NCBI RefSeq assembly: GCF_905171765.1
Contig: NC_053389.1
Span: 399,886,645-399,950,644 of the forward strand
From: Bufo bufo
Lineage: Eukaryota > Chordata > Amphibia > Anura > Bufonidae
Length of the DNA: 64,000 nucleotides
Direction: 5' to 3'
Positions 10,349 to 21,799 of the stretch are shown piece by piece. Position numbers and translations under genes: made by a program. Below the pieces are notes generated by a model, which did no database searches, was not told where the DNA came from, and saw nothing but the letters and a program-made list of their open reading frames with translations. The first letter of the stretch is position 1, and each line of letters begins with the position of its first letter.

Positions 10349-12056
10349 TACATCAGCGACTTAAAAAGATTAAAATAGACAAATCGCCAGGACCGGATGG
10401 CATACACCCCGTATCTTAAGGGAATTAAGTAATGTCATAGCCAGACCCTTATTTCTTATATTTGCGGACTCTATACTGACAGGGAATGTCCCACAGGATT
10501 GGCTCATGGCAAATGTGGTGCCAAAATTCAAAAAGGGTCCAAAAACAGAGCCTGGAAACTATAGGCCGGTAAGTTTAACATCTGTTGTGGGTAAACTGTT
10601 TGAAGGTTTTCTAAGAGATGCTATTTTAAAGCATCTCAATGAAAATAAGCAAATAAAGCCATATCAGCATGGCTTCATGAGGGATCGGTCATGCCAAACT
10701 AATTTAATCAGTTTCTATGAGGAGGTAAGTTCTAGACTTGACAGCAATGAATCAATGGATGTTGTATATCTGGACTTCTCCAAAGCATTTGACACTGTAC
10801 CACATAAAAGGTTAGTATATAAAATGAGAATGCTTGGACTGGGAGAAAACGTCTGTATGTGGGTAAGTAACCGGCTCAATTATAGAAAACAGAGGGTGGT
10901 TGGTTATTAACGGTACACACTCAGATTGGGTCACTGTCACTAGTGGGGTAACTCAGGGGTCAGTATTGGGCCCTATTCTCTTCAATATATTTATTAATTA
11001 TCTTGTAGAAGGCTTGCATAGTAAAGTATAAATTTTCGCAGATGACACTAAACTGTGTAAAGTAATTAACACTGAAGAGGACAGTATACTGCAACAGAGG
11101 GATCTGGATAGATTGGAGGCTTGGGCAGATAAGTGGCAGATGAGGTTTAACACTGGCAAATGTAAAGTTATGCACATGGGAAGGAATAATGCAAGTCACC
11201 CGTACATACTAAATGGTAAAACACTTGGTAACACTGACATGGAAAAGGATCTAGGAATTTTTATAAACAGCAAACTAAGCTGCAAAAAACAGTGTCAGGC
11301 AGCTGCTGCCAAGGCCAATAAGAAGGGACATAGATGCCCGTGATAAGAACATAGTCCTACCACTTTACAAATCGATAGTCAGACCACACATGGAGTACTG
11401 TGTACAGTTCTGGGCTCCTGTGAACAAGGCAGACATAGCAGAGCTGGAGAGGGTCCAGAGTAGGGCAACTAAAGTAATAACTGGAATGGGGCAACTACAG
11501 TACCCTGAAAGATTATCAAAATTAGGGTTATTCACTTTAGAAAAAAGACGACTGAGGGGAAATATAATTATGTATGTATGTATAAATATATCAGGGGTCA
11601 GTACAGAGATTTATCCCATCATCTATTTATCCCCAGGACTGTGATGAGGGGACATCCTCTGCGTCTGGAAGAAAGAAGGTTTGTACACAAACATAGAAGA
11701 GGATTCTTTACGGTAAGAGCAGTGAGACTATGGAACTCTCTGCCTGAGGAGGTGGTGATGGCGAGTACAATAAAGGAATTCAAGAGGGGCCTGGATGTAT
11801 TTCTGGACTGTAATAATATTACCACCTATAGCTACTAAAGAGGGGTCGTTGATCCAGGGAGTCATTCTGATTGCATGATTGGAGTCGGGAAGAAATTTTT
11901 TATTCCCCTAAAGTGTGAAAAATTGGCTTCTACCTCACAGTTTTTTTTTTTTTTTGCCTTCCTCTGGATCAACTTGCAGGATAACAGGCCGAACTGGATG
12001 GACAAATGTATTTTTTCGGCCTTATGTACTATGTTACTTATATGTACTATGTTACA

Positions 12057-13215
12057 TGGTAGGGTAGATCATGTTGAATACAATGGACCCCTTTTCTCTT
12101 CAATTGATATTAGAGATGCAGAAAAATTCTTATACTCTTTATACTATATACAGATACTTTTTAATGTCTATAATCGGTGTATTTTGTTGGACAGAAAGGA
12201 ATATCAGAAAAACTGTACTGTTTAAAGAGAATTTTTGCTAAACATAAGCTGTATATATAGTAAATGCTACTGAAGATGCACATGCTATGTATTTATGAGA
12301 TGACATGGTTGGGGTCCTCAGGGTAGTGTATCCTTTCGTCAGTCTCATTTCTATATTACAAGGTTGCTTGGGTTACAGTATATGCTTAACAACAAAGTGT
12401 GGCAACAACGAACTACTTCTCCATTTGCCTTAATTGAACTCCTAAGTGTGGAGCTCTGACAAATCAGTCACACAGATGCGCTGGCATAACCCAATGAACT
12501 TCATGCTGTCATTTAAGTGATAATGGTTATTCAGGGTTCCAAATTTAACGAAAGCTTTTTACAAGTTGAACTAATTACCTTAAAAACAATATTGGAGCAA
12601 TGGCCGCTAACTGACGATGATATGAAAATCACAAGCAAATAGATGAAGATTAATAAGCCAGAAAACATGAAATTATTCAAAAATGAAATTAGTTGGCAGA
12701 ACACTGTTGTCTCTGATGGAAATAGCAATTTCATGCCAGAGAGAACAGTGAAGAGGTCTTTAATAATCCCTTCTTCAATATTTCTACTTCAACAATGCAG
12801 AACAAGATGTTGAGTGTGTCGGGTCTGAATGGTCAATAGGATATGTAGCAGTTCATGGGAGTTGTCATGCTCAGAAAGAATGGCTAATGGTATACACAGT
12901 GTGATATAAAGAGTTGTTTGTGGCGCTTATCGAAATTTTTTGATTGGAAGAGCATCTCAGGCTCTTTATGTAAATTCAACATCTTGTGAAGTGGTAAAAC
13001 CAATTGTAGTACAGACACATGATCACTTAACTTAGTAGATGAGGATTGCGATTTTTCTAGGATAGTATGCCAGAATGAAACTGAATCTCCTCATTCGTAA
13101 TATACTGTACCTGCATTTCTGTTCGAAAAATTCATTCTCTACACTCGGCCTTGTTAAACTATTGACTTTAAGTTGACACTAGCAATGGCAAAGTGTTCAT
13201 TTCTCGTACTTTGAA
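12057..13215. other. Low-copy region with a weak open frame
   Basis: No mobile-element signature is apparent. From 12535, just after a TTCAG, one plus frame is open apart from a single TAG until a stop at 12816-12818, and its composition looks protein-like (it begins GSKFNESFLQVELITLKTIL). I do not recognise it. It might be an old exon, a pseudogene, part of a LINE, or chance. Confidence 0.25.
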
Positions 13216-13420
13216 TAATCCAAAAACTAGTTAAAAAATCCAAAGCTGAATATTATTATTATTATTATTTATTATTAAAGCCCCATTCATTCCATAGCGC
13301 TGTACATATGATATTAAAAATATTGTGTGTTTATTGACAATTAAAAGAAAAAAAAATGGCCACAGGACAAAGCATTTCGGGGTTAATACCCCATCCTCAC
13401 ACATAGTACACATAGTACAC
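13216..13420 (-). mobile_element. Penelope-like terminal fragment with (ATT)n
   Basis: An (ATT)n run (13252-13276) adjoins GCGCTGTACATATGATATT-type sequence and a hammerhead-like core at 13360-13412 on the minus strand. The arrangement fits a PLE terminal repeat. There is no coding sequence. Confidence 0.4.
13360..13412 (-). ncRNA. Hammerhead-like ribozyme core (degenerate)
   Basis: Minus strand: GTGAGGA in place of CTGANGA, a stem II of GGGG and CCCC with a TATTAA loop, then GAAA and TGCTTTGTC. One core residue (C3) is changed. Pairing of stem I is weak. Confidence 0.4.
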
Positions 13421-14250
13421 ACATCCTATATAACTGGGGTTAAAATATAAAAAATGCATTATTTCACCATAAGTAACTCCATAATCCCCATTCATCAAAG
13501 AAAGTACAAGGGAAAAATTTTGCATACATTTTTTTTTTTAGGTGATAAATAGAGAACTCTATATCTCACATTGGTATTAACCCTTTCCTGCCTTTGCCTT
13601 TCTATTACAGCACAGCGGGAAGTGAGTACTCAACCGCTGCTATAATAGTTTATGCTTCTCCTGCCCAATCAGCAGCAGGGGCCCACCTGTTTGTGACACA
13701 GGCATCTCTGAAAGCTCCATTGCCAGAAGATTAACCCCCTATGTGCCACAGTCAATGCTGACCATGTCATATAAGGTGTTTGCAGAGGGAGGGAGCTCCC
13801 TCTGTTTCTGCATTGCCCCCCTCACACTGTGTTGAAAGGGGGCAATGGTTACCATGGCATCCCCAGGCCTTGCAAACGCGTATGAGGCCCAGCCCCCCAG
13901 GCTGGATCTCATAGGAATGCAGTACAATACAACAGGTATTGTGCTGCATTGAAACAAGGATCAAATCATCAAAAGATAAAATCCCATTGTGGGACAAAAA
14001 TAAAAATTTAAAAAATAGTAAAAAAAAATGTTTTATAAATGTTTTAAAAATAAAAAACTTTGGCTTATTAACTACTTTGAGACCAGGTCATGCCCTACAC
14101 CAAGCAATTAGGTTAATTCATAACATCCACAGTTTTAGGCGCTCCTTAAAGGGAACCTGTCACTTCCAAAACACATTTTAAACCGACATCATTACCTTAC
14201 AGTAGCCCCCAGTGTGTTCCTAATCATGTTTTTCATTCCTCCACTGGTTG
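13421..14250. repeat. TTAA-type transposon relic and unassigned DNA
   Basis: GGTATTAACCCTTTCCTGCC near 13572 looks like a TTAA-flanked element end (CCCTTT start), but no partner end was found. The sequence contains two short self-complementary stretches (GGGAGCTCCC near 13793). From about 14145, AAAGGGAACCTGTCACTTCC resembles a common frog repeat terminus. Confidence 0.35.
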
Positions 14251-14254
14251 TTGT

Positions 14255-14610
14255 ATCTCTTATATTATAAAAAAGAGTGTCTGTCTGGACGTTCTTTATG
14301 CGCGACCAAATGACTGGACCGATCTTCACCAAATTTGGCACACATCAGGTGTCCAGGAAGGTTTTAGACCGGGTCTCAGCTCTCTAGGACGTACTGTTAC
14401 TGAGATATTCCCCAAAAATGACCTGCATTAGCCAATACAAGCCCCCAACTGCCATACACATGGTCACATGTCCCTTATCAGCCAATAGAAGCTCGCAGGC
14501 TCTTAGTCTCCACACACACACAGTTTTATTCCAGGTTTCCATAACAACTCAGCCATTTTTCTTCACTGCTATAAATCAGCTTTAGGCTAGGGCTACACGA
14601 CGACATGCAC
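14255..14610 (+). mobile_element. Possible Helitron-type 5' region
   Basis: The segment opens TCTCTTATATTATAAAAAAG and continues GTGTCTGTCTGGACG and ACCGATCTTCACCAAATTTG, strings I associate with Helitron-like 5' ends in animals. It leads directly into the 41-bp satellite. No Rep/helicase coding sequence and no convincing CTRR 3' end were found, so the class is inference. Confidence 0.3.
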
Positions 14611-15043
14611 AGCTCAGTAGACAGTATCACACAATAGACATAGATACACAGCAGATAGTATCACACATGATAGGATTAGATACATAGCTCAACAGACAGT
14701 ATCACACATGATAGGATTAGATACACAGCTCAACAGACAGTATCACACAGGATAGGATTAGATACACAGCTCAGCAGGAAATATCACACAGGGTGGGATA
14801 TTAGATACACAGCTCAGCAGACAGTATCACACAGGATAGGATTAGATACACAGCTCAGCAAGCAGTATCACACAACATAAGATTAGATACACAGCTCAGC
14901 AGACAGTATCACACAACATAAGATTAGATACACAGCTCAGCAGACAGTATCACACAGGATAGGATTAGATACACAGCTCAGCAGGCAGTATCACACAACA
15001 TAAGATTAGATACACAGCTCAGCAGACAGAATAGAAGAAGGCA

Positions 15044-15375
15044 GCTCTCACCTGTGTCCTCTTGCCACGAGCACGGATGTAGTGCCTGGTTTGCACTATA
15101 GGTAAAACCTCAGAAAAAAAGCTTGTCAAGTCCAGCTCAAGTGTTCAAGATGTAAACTTTTATTCCGGCGGCTATTAAAAACTTGCGGTACACACAGATA
15201 TGTTACGCGTTTCAGACCATTATCAATCATGATGAAGGACAAGTCATGATGAAGGACCTAGATTGATAATGGTCTGAAACCCATAACATATCTGTGTGTA
15301 CCGCAAGTTTTTAATAGCCGCTGGAATAAAAGTTTACATCTTGAACACTTCAGTTGGACTTGACAAGCTTTTTTC
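15044..15375. mobile_element. Penelope-like terminal repeats as an inverted pair
   Basis: AAGCTTGTCAAGTCCAGCTC at 15120-15139 and its near complement ending at about 15374 form arms of about 120 bp that meet at a duplicated CATGATGAAGGAC near 15228-15257. Each arm carries the GGTCTGAAAC hammerhead 3' core. This head-to-head layout is typical of PLE insertions. No RT sequence lies between the arms. It is nested in the 41-bp satellite. Confidence 0.7.
15243..15300 (+). ncRNA. Hammerhead-like ribozyme core
   Basis: ATGATGA (15246-15252) stands in for CTGATGA. Stem II GGACC/GGTCT has a long loop, then GAAA (15276-15279). The inverted partner arm (minus strand, about 15240-15196) retains GAAACGCGTA, which supplies a palindromic stem III and a GTA triplet, but has lost the 5' core at the junction. 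Confidence 0.5.
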
Positions 15376-16008
15376 ACAGCTCAGCAGACAGTATCACACA
15401 GGATAGGATTATGTACACAGCTCAGCAGACAGTATCACACAGGATAGGATTGGATACACAGCTCAGCAGACAGTATCACACAGGATATGGTTAGATACAC
15501 AGCTCATAAGACAGTATCACACAGGATAGGATTATATACACAGCTCAGCAGACAGTATCACACAGGATAGGATATTAGATACACAGCTCAGCAGACAGTA
15601 TCACACAGGATAGGATTATATACACAGCTCAGCAGACAGTATCACACAGGATAGGATATTAGATACACAGCTCAGCAGGCAGTATCACACAACATAAGGT
15701 TAGATACACAGCTCAGCAGACAGTATCACACAACATAAGATTAAATACACAGCTCAGCAGGCAGTATCACACAACATAAGATTAGATACACAGCTCAGCA
15801 GACAGTATCACACAGGATAGGATTATATACACAGCTCAGCAGACAGTATCGCACAGGATAGGATGAGATACACAGTTCAGCAGGCAATATCACACAACAT
15901 AAGATTAGATACACAGCTCAGCAGACTGTATCACACAGGATAGGATTAGATACACAGCTCAGCAGACAGTATCAAGCAGGATAGGATTAGATACACAGCT
16001 CAGCGGAC

Positions 16009-16897
16009 AACAACAGGTAAAAACACAATATAGTGTGAAATACCTTGAAGTTTGCAAGATCGTCAGACAACATCTTCCAGTCTTGGCATATAATAAGCAA
16101 TGGGCAAATATAGCAGCGGGGGGCATGAGGTGTGCGGCCCGCAGAGCCCCCACAGTGGCCGCATATGTTTGTCCTAGTTTTTACCAGGAAAAGAAAATAT
16201 CACAGCCAAATTGGTTAACAACAACAGGTAGCTATAAATGTGGACATGGCAAGTGCATATGTTGCGATCATACTGTGATAGCTGGGTCATTCAGGTCTAC
16301 CGCTAATGGTAAAGATTTTAACATAAAATCATACCTTAATTGTAACACGACATATGCAATATATCTAATCACATGTGGGACCTGTAATTTACAGTATGTT
16401 GGTTGCACCACTAATGCTATCAAAGTGAGGATACGCAAACACATTTCGGACGTGTCGCACCATGGGAGCCGCAGTGTGTCTGTGGCCAACTTGCACTTTG
16501 CGGTTTCCCATAGTGGAGACACGTCCGGTATGTTGGTACAAGTGATTGAGAGGGTTAAAGCACCAACTAGAGGAGGAGACCATAGGAGGAAACTTCTTAA
16601 CAGGGAGTCTTTCTGGATTTTTCAGTTAAGCAGCCGTCAGCCTGAAGGGCTTAATAAAATATTAGATCTAATACTACAACAGTGATAGAATATGATATAA
16701 TGTTGTATATTTCCCACTCCAGATTATGTGTTGATTATGGATATGCTTTTTAACAAGTGTAACTTTTTAAATGAAGATTTGATGCATGTGAATAGTGGCA
16801 CCTCTTTTTGGGTCATGTGATAGCCCAATTAGGGGCCCAGCTGTTGACCCACTATATCTGCTGCACTAAGTTGTGTCTTTAGTATGTCATGAGTAAG
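16009..16897 (+). mobile_element. Penelope-like element, 3' fragment
   Basis: A PLE carrying only the end of its protein and a 3' UTR, inserted in the 41-bp satellite. It is 5'-truncated: the reverse transcriptase domain is absent. The right junction is near 16897, where the satellite resumes with ACACAGGATAGG. Confidence 0.8.
16035..16685 (+). pseudogene. Penelope-like GIY-YIG endonuclease C-terminus
   Basis: The open frame of 216 codons has a Cys/His cluster (CGHGKCICC, residues about 73-81) and then the GIY-YIG endonuclease: YAIYLITCGTCNLQYVG, with downstream conserved Arg (RIRKH) and later KLLNRESFWIFQL. In full PLEs this domain follows the reverse transcriptase and nicks target DNA. The upstream frame closes at a TAG just before 16035, so what survives is a C-terminal remnant although it has no internal stop. 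Confidence 0.85.
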
Positions 16898-17131
16898 GGC
16901 TTACACAGGATAGGATTAGATACACAGCTCAGCAGGCAGTATCACACAGGATAGGATTAGATACACAGCTCAGCAGACAGTATTACACAGAATAGGATTA
17001 GATACATAGCTTAGCAGACAGTATCACACAGGATAAGATTAGATACACAGCTCAGCAAACAGTATCACACAGGATAGGATTAGATACACAGCTCAGCAGA
17101 CAGTGGGGCGGGGTGCTGTAGAGGTCACTGT

Positions 17132-17624
17132 TAGGGTTGAGCGAACCCGAACTGTAAAGTTCGGGTTTGTATCGAACTTTAGGATTTTAAGACCCCGGAC
17201 CCGAACCTGAACTTTTCAGTAAAAGTTTGGGTTCGGGTTCGGTGTTCGGCGAGTTAATTGCGCTTTTTGAAAGGCTGCAGAGCAGCCAATCAACAAGCGT
17301 TTAACTTGTGTGCCCTTAGAAGTCATCACAGCCACGCCTACTAATGGCATGGCTGTGATTGGCCAGTGCAGCATGTGACCCAGCCTCTATATAAGCTGTA
17401 GTCACGTAGCGCTGCACGTCACTCTGCTCTGATTAGTGTAGGGATAGGATGCTGCTGCTGCTGTGAAGGAGAGAATAGGAAAGCATCTTTAATCAGAAGT
17501 GCTTGTTAACTCAGCTATCTACATAGATTTTGTTTTGTGGGTGCAGTGCACAATGTTTTTACCCTGCCCAGTGACACAGAAAAATTACTTTTATCTGTCT
17601 GTTAGTTAGGTGGGCGTCGGCGGT
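17132..17624 (+). mobile_element. hAT element 5' end, truncated by another hAT
   Basis: This starts TAGGGTTGAGCGAACCCGAA and is closely similar, in inverse orientation, to the right end of the large hAT (27342 back to about 26860), including a GCAGCCAATCAACAAGCG string and the promoter. It stops at GTCGGCGG, where the hAT end at 17625 begins. The preceding octamer is GTCACTGT; the matching right end is not found. Confidence 0.8.
17355..17425 (+). promoter_or_regulatory. hAT promoter (CCAAT, TATA, CRE-like)
   Basis: Inverted CCAAT (GTGATTGG, 17355-17362) lies about 25 bp upstream of CTCTATATAAGC (17385-17396), with CACGTCAC (17415-17422) downstream. The same arrangement, with a weaker TATA, serves the intact hAT frame on the opposite strand at 27060-27135. 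This copy drives nothing because the element is truncated. Confidence 0.6.
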
Positions 17625-18036
17625 AGAGTTGAGCGAACACCTGGATGTTCGGGTTCGAGAAGTTCGGCCGAACTTCCCGAAAATGTTCGGGTTCGGGATC
17701 CGAACTCAACCCGAACTTCGCCCCGAACCCCATTAAAGTCAATGGGGACCCAAACTTTTCGGCACTAAAAGCTGTAAATTAGCCCAGGAAAGGGCTAGAG
17801 GGCTGCAAAAGGCAGCAAAATGTAGGTAAATCCCCTGCAAACAAATGTGGATAGGGAAATTAATAAAAAAAAATAAAAAAATTAACCAATATCAATTGGA
17901 GAGAGGTCCCATAGCAGAGAATCAGGCTTCATGTCACCCACCACTGGAACAGGCCATTGTCAGATATTTTTAGGCCCCGGCACCCAGACAGATGAGAGGG
18001 GTCCCATAGCAGAGAATCAGGCTTCATGTCACCCAC

Positions 18037-19183
18037 TAGTGTTGAGCGTGAATATTCGAATAACAAACTTTTATCTCGAATATCGCAACTTCGAGATTTC
18101 GCGAATATTTCGAATATAGTTCTATATATTCGCGAAATCGAATATTCTTTTATTTTTTTTTATTTTTTTCCATCTGAAAATATATGATTCCTCCCTGCTT
18201 CTTGCTTGTGGGTCAATGAGCCATTGGCCCACAAGCAACTGAATTGAAGCTGGAAGGAATCACGTTTTCAGATGGACCGGAATATTCGAAATAAAGACTA
18301 TATTGCTGTATATTCAATTTTAAAATATTCGTCCTATTCTAATCTAAACCAATAATCTCAGTTATAATATTCAAGTTCACGAATATTACAACAGAAAAAT
18401 CGTAATGGTTAATACGTGTGCCCAGCACTGCCCGACCGCATGACAAAATCGTTATTTAATCAACTTCAGCATACACCTCCCCGACAAGCGTCCCCGTCAC
18501 CATGGGAACGCCTGTGGGTTAGAAAATACCATCTGAGTTTTCCCTGAGATCGTAAAAACTCAGATCCAATGGTATATTCTAACCCACAGGTGTTCCCATG
18601 GTTACGGGGACGCTTTTCGGGGAGCAGTATGCCAAAGTGGAATATTATTGCTCTAACTTCGTCTTTTAGAATATTCGTAATATTCTAAAAGACGAAGTTA
18701 GAGCAATATTAAGAATATTCGTAAAATACACATATAGATTGTAATTTAGCTAATATACTGCTATAGTAATTTTTTTAATAGTGTACATATTTTCCAAAAC
18801 TGAAGTTCAGAAGAGGCAAAAAAAATTAGACAAAAAAAAAAGGATTATAGCACTATATTAGCTAAATTGCAATCTATATGTGTATTTTACAAAAACTCCT
18901 AATATTGCTCTAACTTCGTCTTTTAGAATATTACGAATATTCTAAAAGACGAAGTTAGAGCAATATTACGAATTTTCGTAAAATACACATATTAGCCTAG
19001 CCATAGTCAATTAGTCGAACGTTGCCCTATACTGTCAAAAGAACAATCGCAAAACGCGATTAATTAAATTGCATATTATTCGCGATAAATGGAATAATGA
19101 CGAATATTTGATTTTGACGAATATTCAATTAAATATTCGCAAAATATTGCGAAATCGAATATGGCACTTCCCGCTCATCACTA
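18037..19183. mobile_element. Non-autonomous hAT MITE with 8-bp duplication TCACCCAC
   Basis: The ends TAGTGTTGAGCG (18037) and, inverted, TAGTGATGAGCG (ending 19183) are bounded by TCACCCAC at 18029-18036 and 19184-19191. It is AT-rich with many ATTCGAA/TTCGCGAA subterminal motifs. The interior is a set of palindromes: 18483-18618 (arms of about 60 bp) and two copies of a GCTCTAACTTCGTCTTTTAG inverted pair near 18650-18715 and 18905-18965. No coding sequence. It is inserted in the 120-bp array. Confidence 0.92.
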
Positions 19184-19191
19184 TCACCCAC

Positions 19192-20880
19192 CACTGGAAC
19201 AGGCCACTGTCAGATATTTTTAGGCCCCGGCACCTAGACAGAGGAGAGAGGCCCCATAGCAGAGATTCAGGCTTCATGTCATAGCAGAGAATCAGGCTTC
19301 ATGTCACCCACCACTGGAACAGGCCATTGTCAGATATTTTTAGGCCCGACACCCAAACAGAGGAGAGAGGCCCCATAGCAGAGATTCAGGCTTCATGTCA
19401 TAGCAGAGAATCAGGCTTCATGTCACCCACCACTGGAACAGGCCATTATCAGATATTTTTAGGCAACGGCACCCAGACAGAGGAGAGATGTCCCATAGCA
19501 GAGATTCAGGCTTCATGTCATAGCAGAGAATCAGGCTTCATGTCACCCAACACTGGAACAGGCCATTGTCAGATATTTTTAGGCCCCGGCACCCAGACAG
19601 AGGAAAGAGGTCCCACAGAAGAGATTCATGCTTCATGTCATAGCAGAGAATCAGGCTTCATGTCACCCAACACTGGAACAGGCCATTGTCAGATATTTTT
19701 AGGCCCCGGCACCCAGACAGAGGAGAGAGGTCCCATAGCAGAGATTCAGGCTTCATGTCATAGCAGAGAATCAGGCTTCATGTCACCCACCACTGGAACA
19801 GGCCATTGTCAGATATTTTTAGGCCCCGGCACCCAGACAGAGGAGAGAGGTCCCATAGAAGAGATTCAGGCTTCATGTCATAGCAGAGAATCAGGCTTCA
19901 TGTCACCCAACACTGGAGCAGGCCACTGTCAGATATTTTTAGGCCCCGGCACCCAGACAGAGGAAAGAGGTCCCATAGCAGAGAATCAGGCTTCATGTCA
20001 TAGCAGAGAATCAGGCTTCATGTCACCCACCACTGGAACAGGCCACTATCAGATATTTTTAGGCCCCGGCACCCAGACAGAAGAGAGAGGTCCCATAGCA
20101 GAGATTCAGGCTTCATGTCATAGCAGAGAATCAGGCTTCATGTCACCCACCACTGGAACAGGCCACTGTCAGATATTTTTAGGCCCCGGCACCCAGACAG
20201 AGGAGAGAGGTCCCATAGTAGAGATTCAGGCTTCATGTCATAGCAGAGAATCAGGCTTCATGTCACCCACCACTGGAACAGGCCATTGTCAGATATTTTT
20301 AGGCCCCGGCACCCAGACAGAGGAGCGAGGTCCCATAGCAGAGATTCAGGCTTCATGTCATAGCAGAGAATCAGGCTTCATGTCACCCACCACTGGAACA
20401 GGCCACTGTCAGATTTTTTTAGGCCCCGGCACCCAGACAGAGGAGAGAGGCCCCATAGCAGAGATTTAGGCTTCATGTCATAGCAGAGAATCAGGCTTCA
20501 TGTCACCCACCACTGGAACAGGCCACTGTCAGATATTTTTAGGCCCCGGCACCCAGACAGAGGAGAGAGGTCCCATAGCAGAGATTCAGGCTACAAGTCA
20601 TAGCAGAGAATCAGGCTTCATGTCACCCACCACTGGAACAGGCCACTGTCAGATATTTTTAGGCCCCGGCACCCGGACAGAGGAGAGAGGCCTCATAGCA
20701 GAGATTCAGGCTTCATGTCACCCAACACTGGAACAGGCCACTGTCAGATATTTTTAGGCCCCGGCACCCAGACAGAGGAGAGAGGTCCCATAGCAGAGAA
20801 TCAGGCTTCATGTCACCCACCACTGGAACAGGCCACTGTCAGATATTTTTAGGCCCCGGCACCCAGACAGAGGAGAGGTT
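19192..20880. repeat. 120-bp tandem array in the hAT 3' region
   Basis: About 14 units, most at an exact 120-bp period (GGCACCCAGACAG recurs every 120 bp from about 19467 to 20667); a further unit lies left of the nested MITE at 17900-18036. Because 120 is a multiple of three, the non-coding strand stays open for 380 codons (19327-20469), but this is an artefact: the array is antisense to, and downstream of, the transposase stop. Confidence 0.93.
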
Positions 20881-20995
20881 CATTCAACTTTGGGTTGCCC
20901 CACAATATAATGGTAAAATTAAAAAAAGAGGATTGAATGAGGAAGTCCCCTGGAATACAATAATATATGGTTAAGGGGGAGGTAGTTATAAATGT

Positions 20996-21410
20996 CTAAT
21001 CTGCACAAGGGATGGACAGGTCCTGTGGGATCCATGCCTGGTTCATTTTTATGAACATCAGCTTGTCCACATTGGCTGTAGACAGGCGGCTGCGTTTGTC
21101 TGTAATGACGCCCCCTGCCGTGCAAAATACACGTTCAGACAAAACGCTGGCCGCCGGGCAGGCCAGCACCTCCAAGGCATAAAAGGCTAGCTCTGGCCAC
21201 GTGGACAATTTGGAGACCCAGAAGTTGAATGGGGCAGAACCATCAGTCAGTAAGTGGAGGGGTGTGCACATGTACTGTTCCACCATGTTAGTGAAATGTT
21301 GCCTCCTGCTAACACGTTCCGTATCAGGTGGTGGTGCAGCTAGCTGTGGCGTGGTGACAAAACTTTTCCACATCTCTGCCATGCTAACCCTGCCCTCAGA
21401 GGAGCTGGCC
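20996..21410 (-). CDS. hAT transposase, C-terminal exon-like part (after nested insertion)
   Basis: This is the last 137 codons plus stop of the transposase whose main part is at 23382-26365. It contains the hAT dimerisation domain: ALEVLACPAASVLSERVF, then TAGGVITDKRSRLS and KLMFIKMN. The SERVF...G...R pattern is characteristic. The reading frame joins that of the larger piece exactly when the 1,963-bp insertion and one GTGACACA copy are removed (2,984 + 415 = 3,399 nt). It is not spliced; it is a split gene. Confidence 0.88.
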
Positions 21411-21799
21411 GTGACACACAGGGCCGTTTCTTGGGGCGGGCCGGGCAGCCGCCCGGGGCGCTGTCAGAAGGGGGCGCCGGCAGGGCACAGCAAGAGATGA
21501 GCGCTGCGCTTCCATTGTGGAAGCGCTCACTCATCTCCAAAGTAATCTCATCTGTATCGCCGTCCTCAGGACGGTGATACAAATGTCTGTAATGCGGCAG
21601 GGCAGGGAGAGGTGTGTCCCCTCCCTGTTCCTCTGATAGGCTGCCAGCACTAGGCCGGCAGCCTATCAGAGGCCGGTGCAGGCGGCGCGATGACATCATC
21701 ACGCCGCCTGAGCCAGCGAGGGACACAGGCCGGAAGAGGCCTGAAACGCATCCTGGAGGAGGTAAGTATAAGTTTATTTTTTTTTTTTATATGTAAAAA

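Larger units (their letters stand above)
9201..11838 (+). pseudogene. CR1-type reverse transcriptase, broken
   Basis: Recognisable blocks in order: the pre-RT linker (AESDEEKAKLLNIFFSNVFTEEN, 9254-9322), RT fingers KSPGPDGIHP (about 10383-10412), a palm A-type block VVYLDFSKAFDTVPHKR, a [12 protein letters not shown] block, the FADDTKL active site (about 11035), thumb, and a C-terminal MEYCVQFWAPVNKADIAELE block. The D-rich palm residues are present. Defects: the transposon insertion at 9390, a frameshift near 10910, a stop just before FADD (about 11030), and frameshifts near 11330 and 11570. It is dead. Removing the insertion joins EEV to HQRLKKI in frame across TA, so the LINE was present first. 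Confidence 0.88.
9170..12056 (+). mobile_element. CR1/L2-group LINE, 5'-truncated, copy 1
   Basis: A non-LTR retrotransposon running from just upstream of the RT domain to its 3' tail. The endonuclease domain is missing, so it is 5'-truncated as usual for target-primed insertions. The 3' UTR ends in two TATGTACTATGTTAC-like units (12022-12055) rather than poly(A), as in CR1-type LINEs. The same 3' UTR, inverted, is present at 38743-38940. A Tc1-derived element at 9390-10348 splits it. Confidence 0.9.
14610..17105 (+). repeat. 41-bp satellite array, interrupted
   Basis: The unit is about 41 bp (GATACACAGCTCAGCAGACA then GTATCACACAGGATAGGATTA), with a variant ending CATAAGATTA and some 43-bp units. 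It is broken by Penelope-like fragments at about 15044-15375 and 16009-16897 and resumes in the same orientation after each. Identity between many units looks high by eye, which implies recent homogenisation or expansion. Confidence 0.92.

Noticed and set aside
14610..17105. Regularly spaced 41-bp repeats resembling a CRISPR array
   Set aside because: Units are contiguous with no unique spacers, the DNA is vertebrate, and there are no cas genes.
19327..20469. Long 380-codon open frame on the plus strand
   Set aside because: It is produced by the 120-bp tandem array, whose length is divisible by three; the strand is antisense to the transposase and there is no protein family resemblance.
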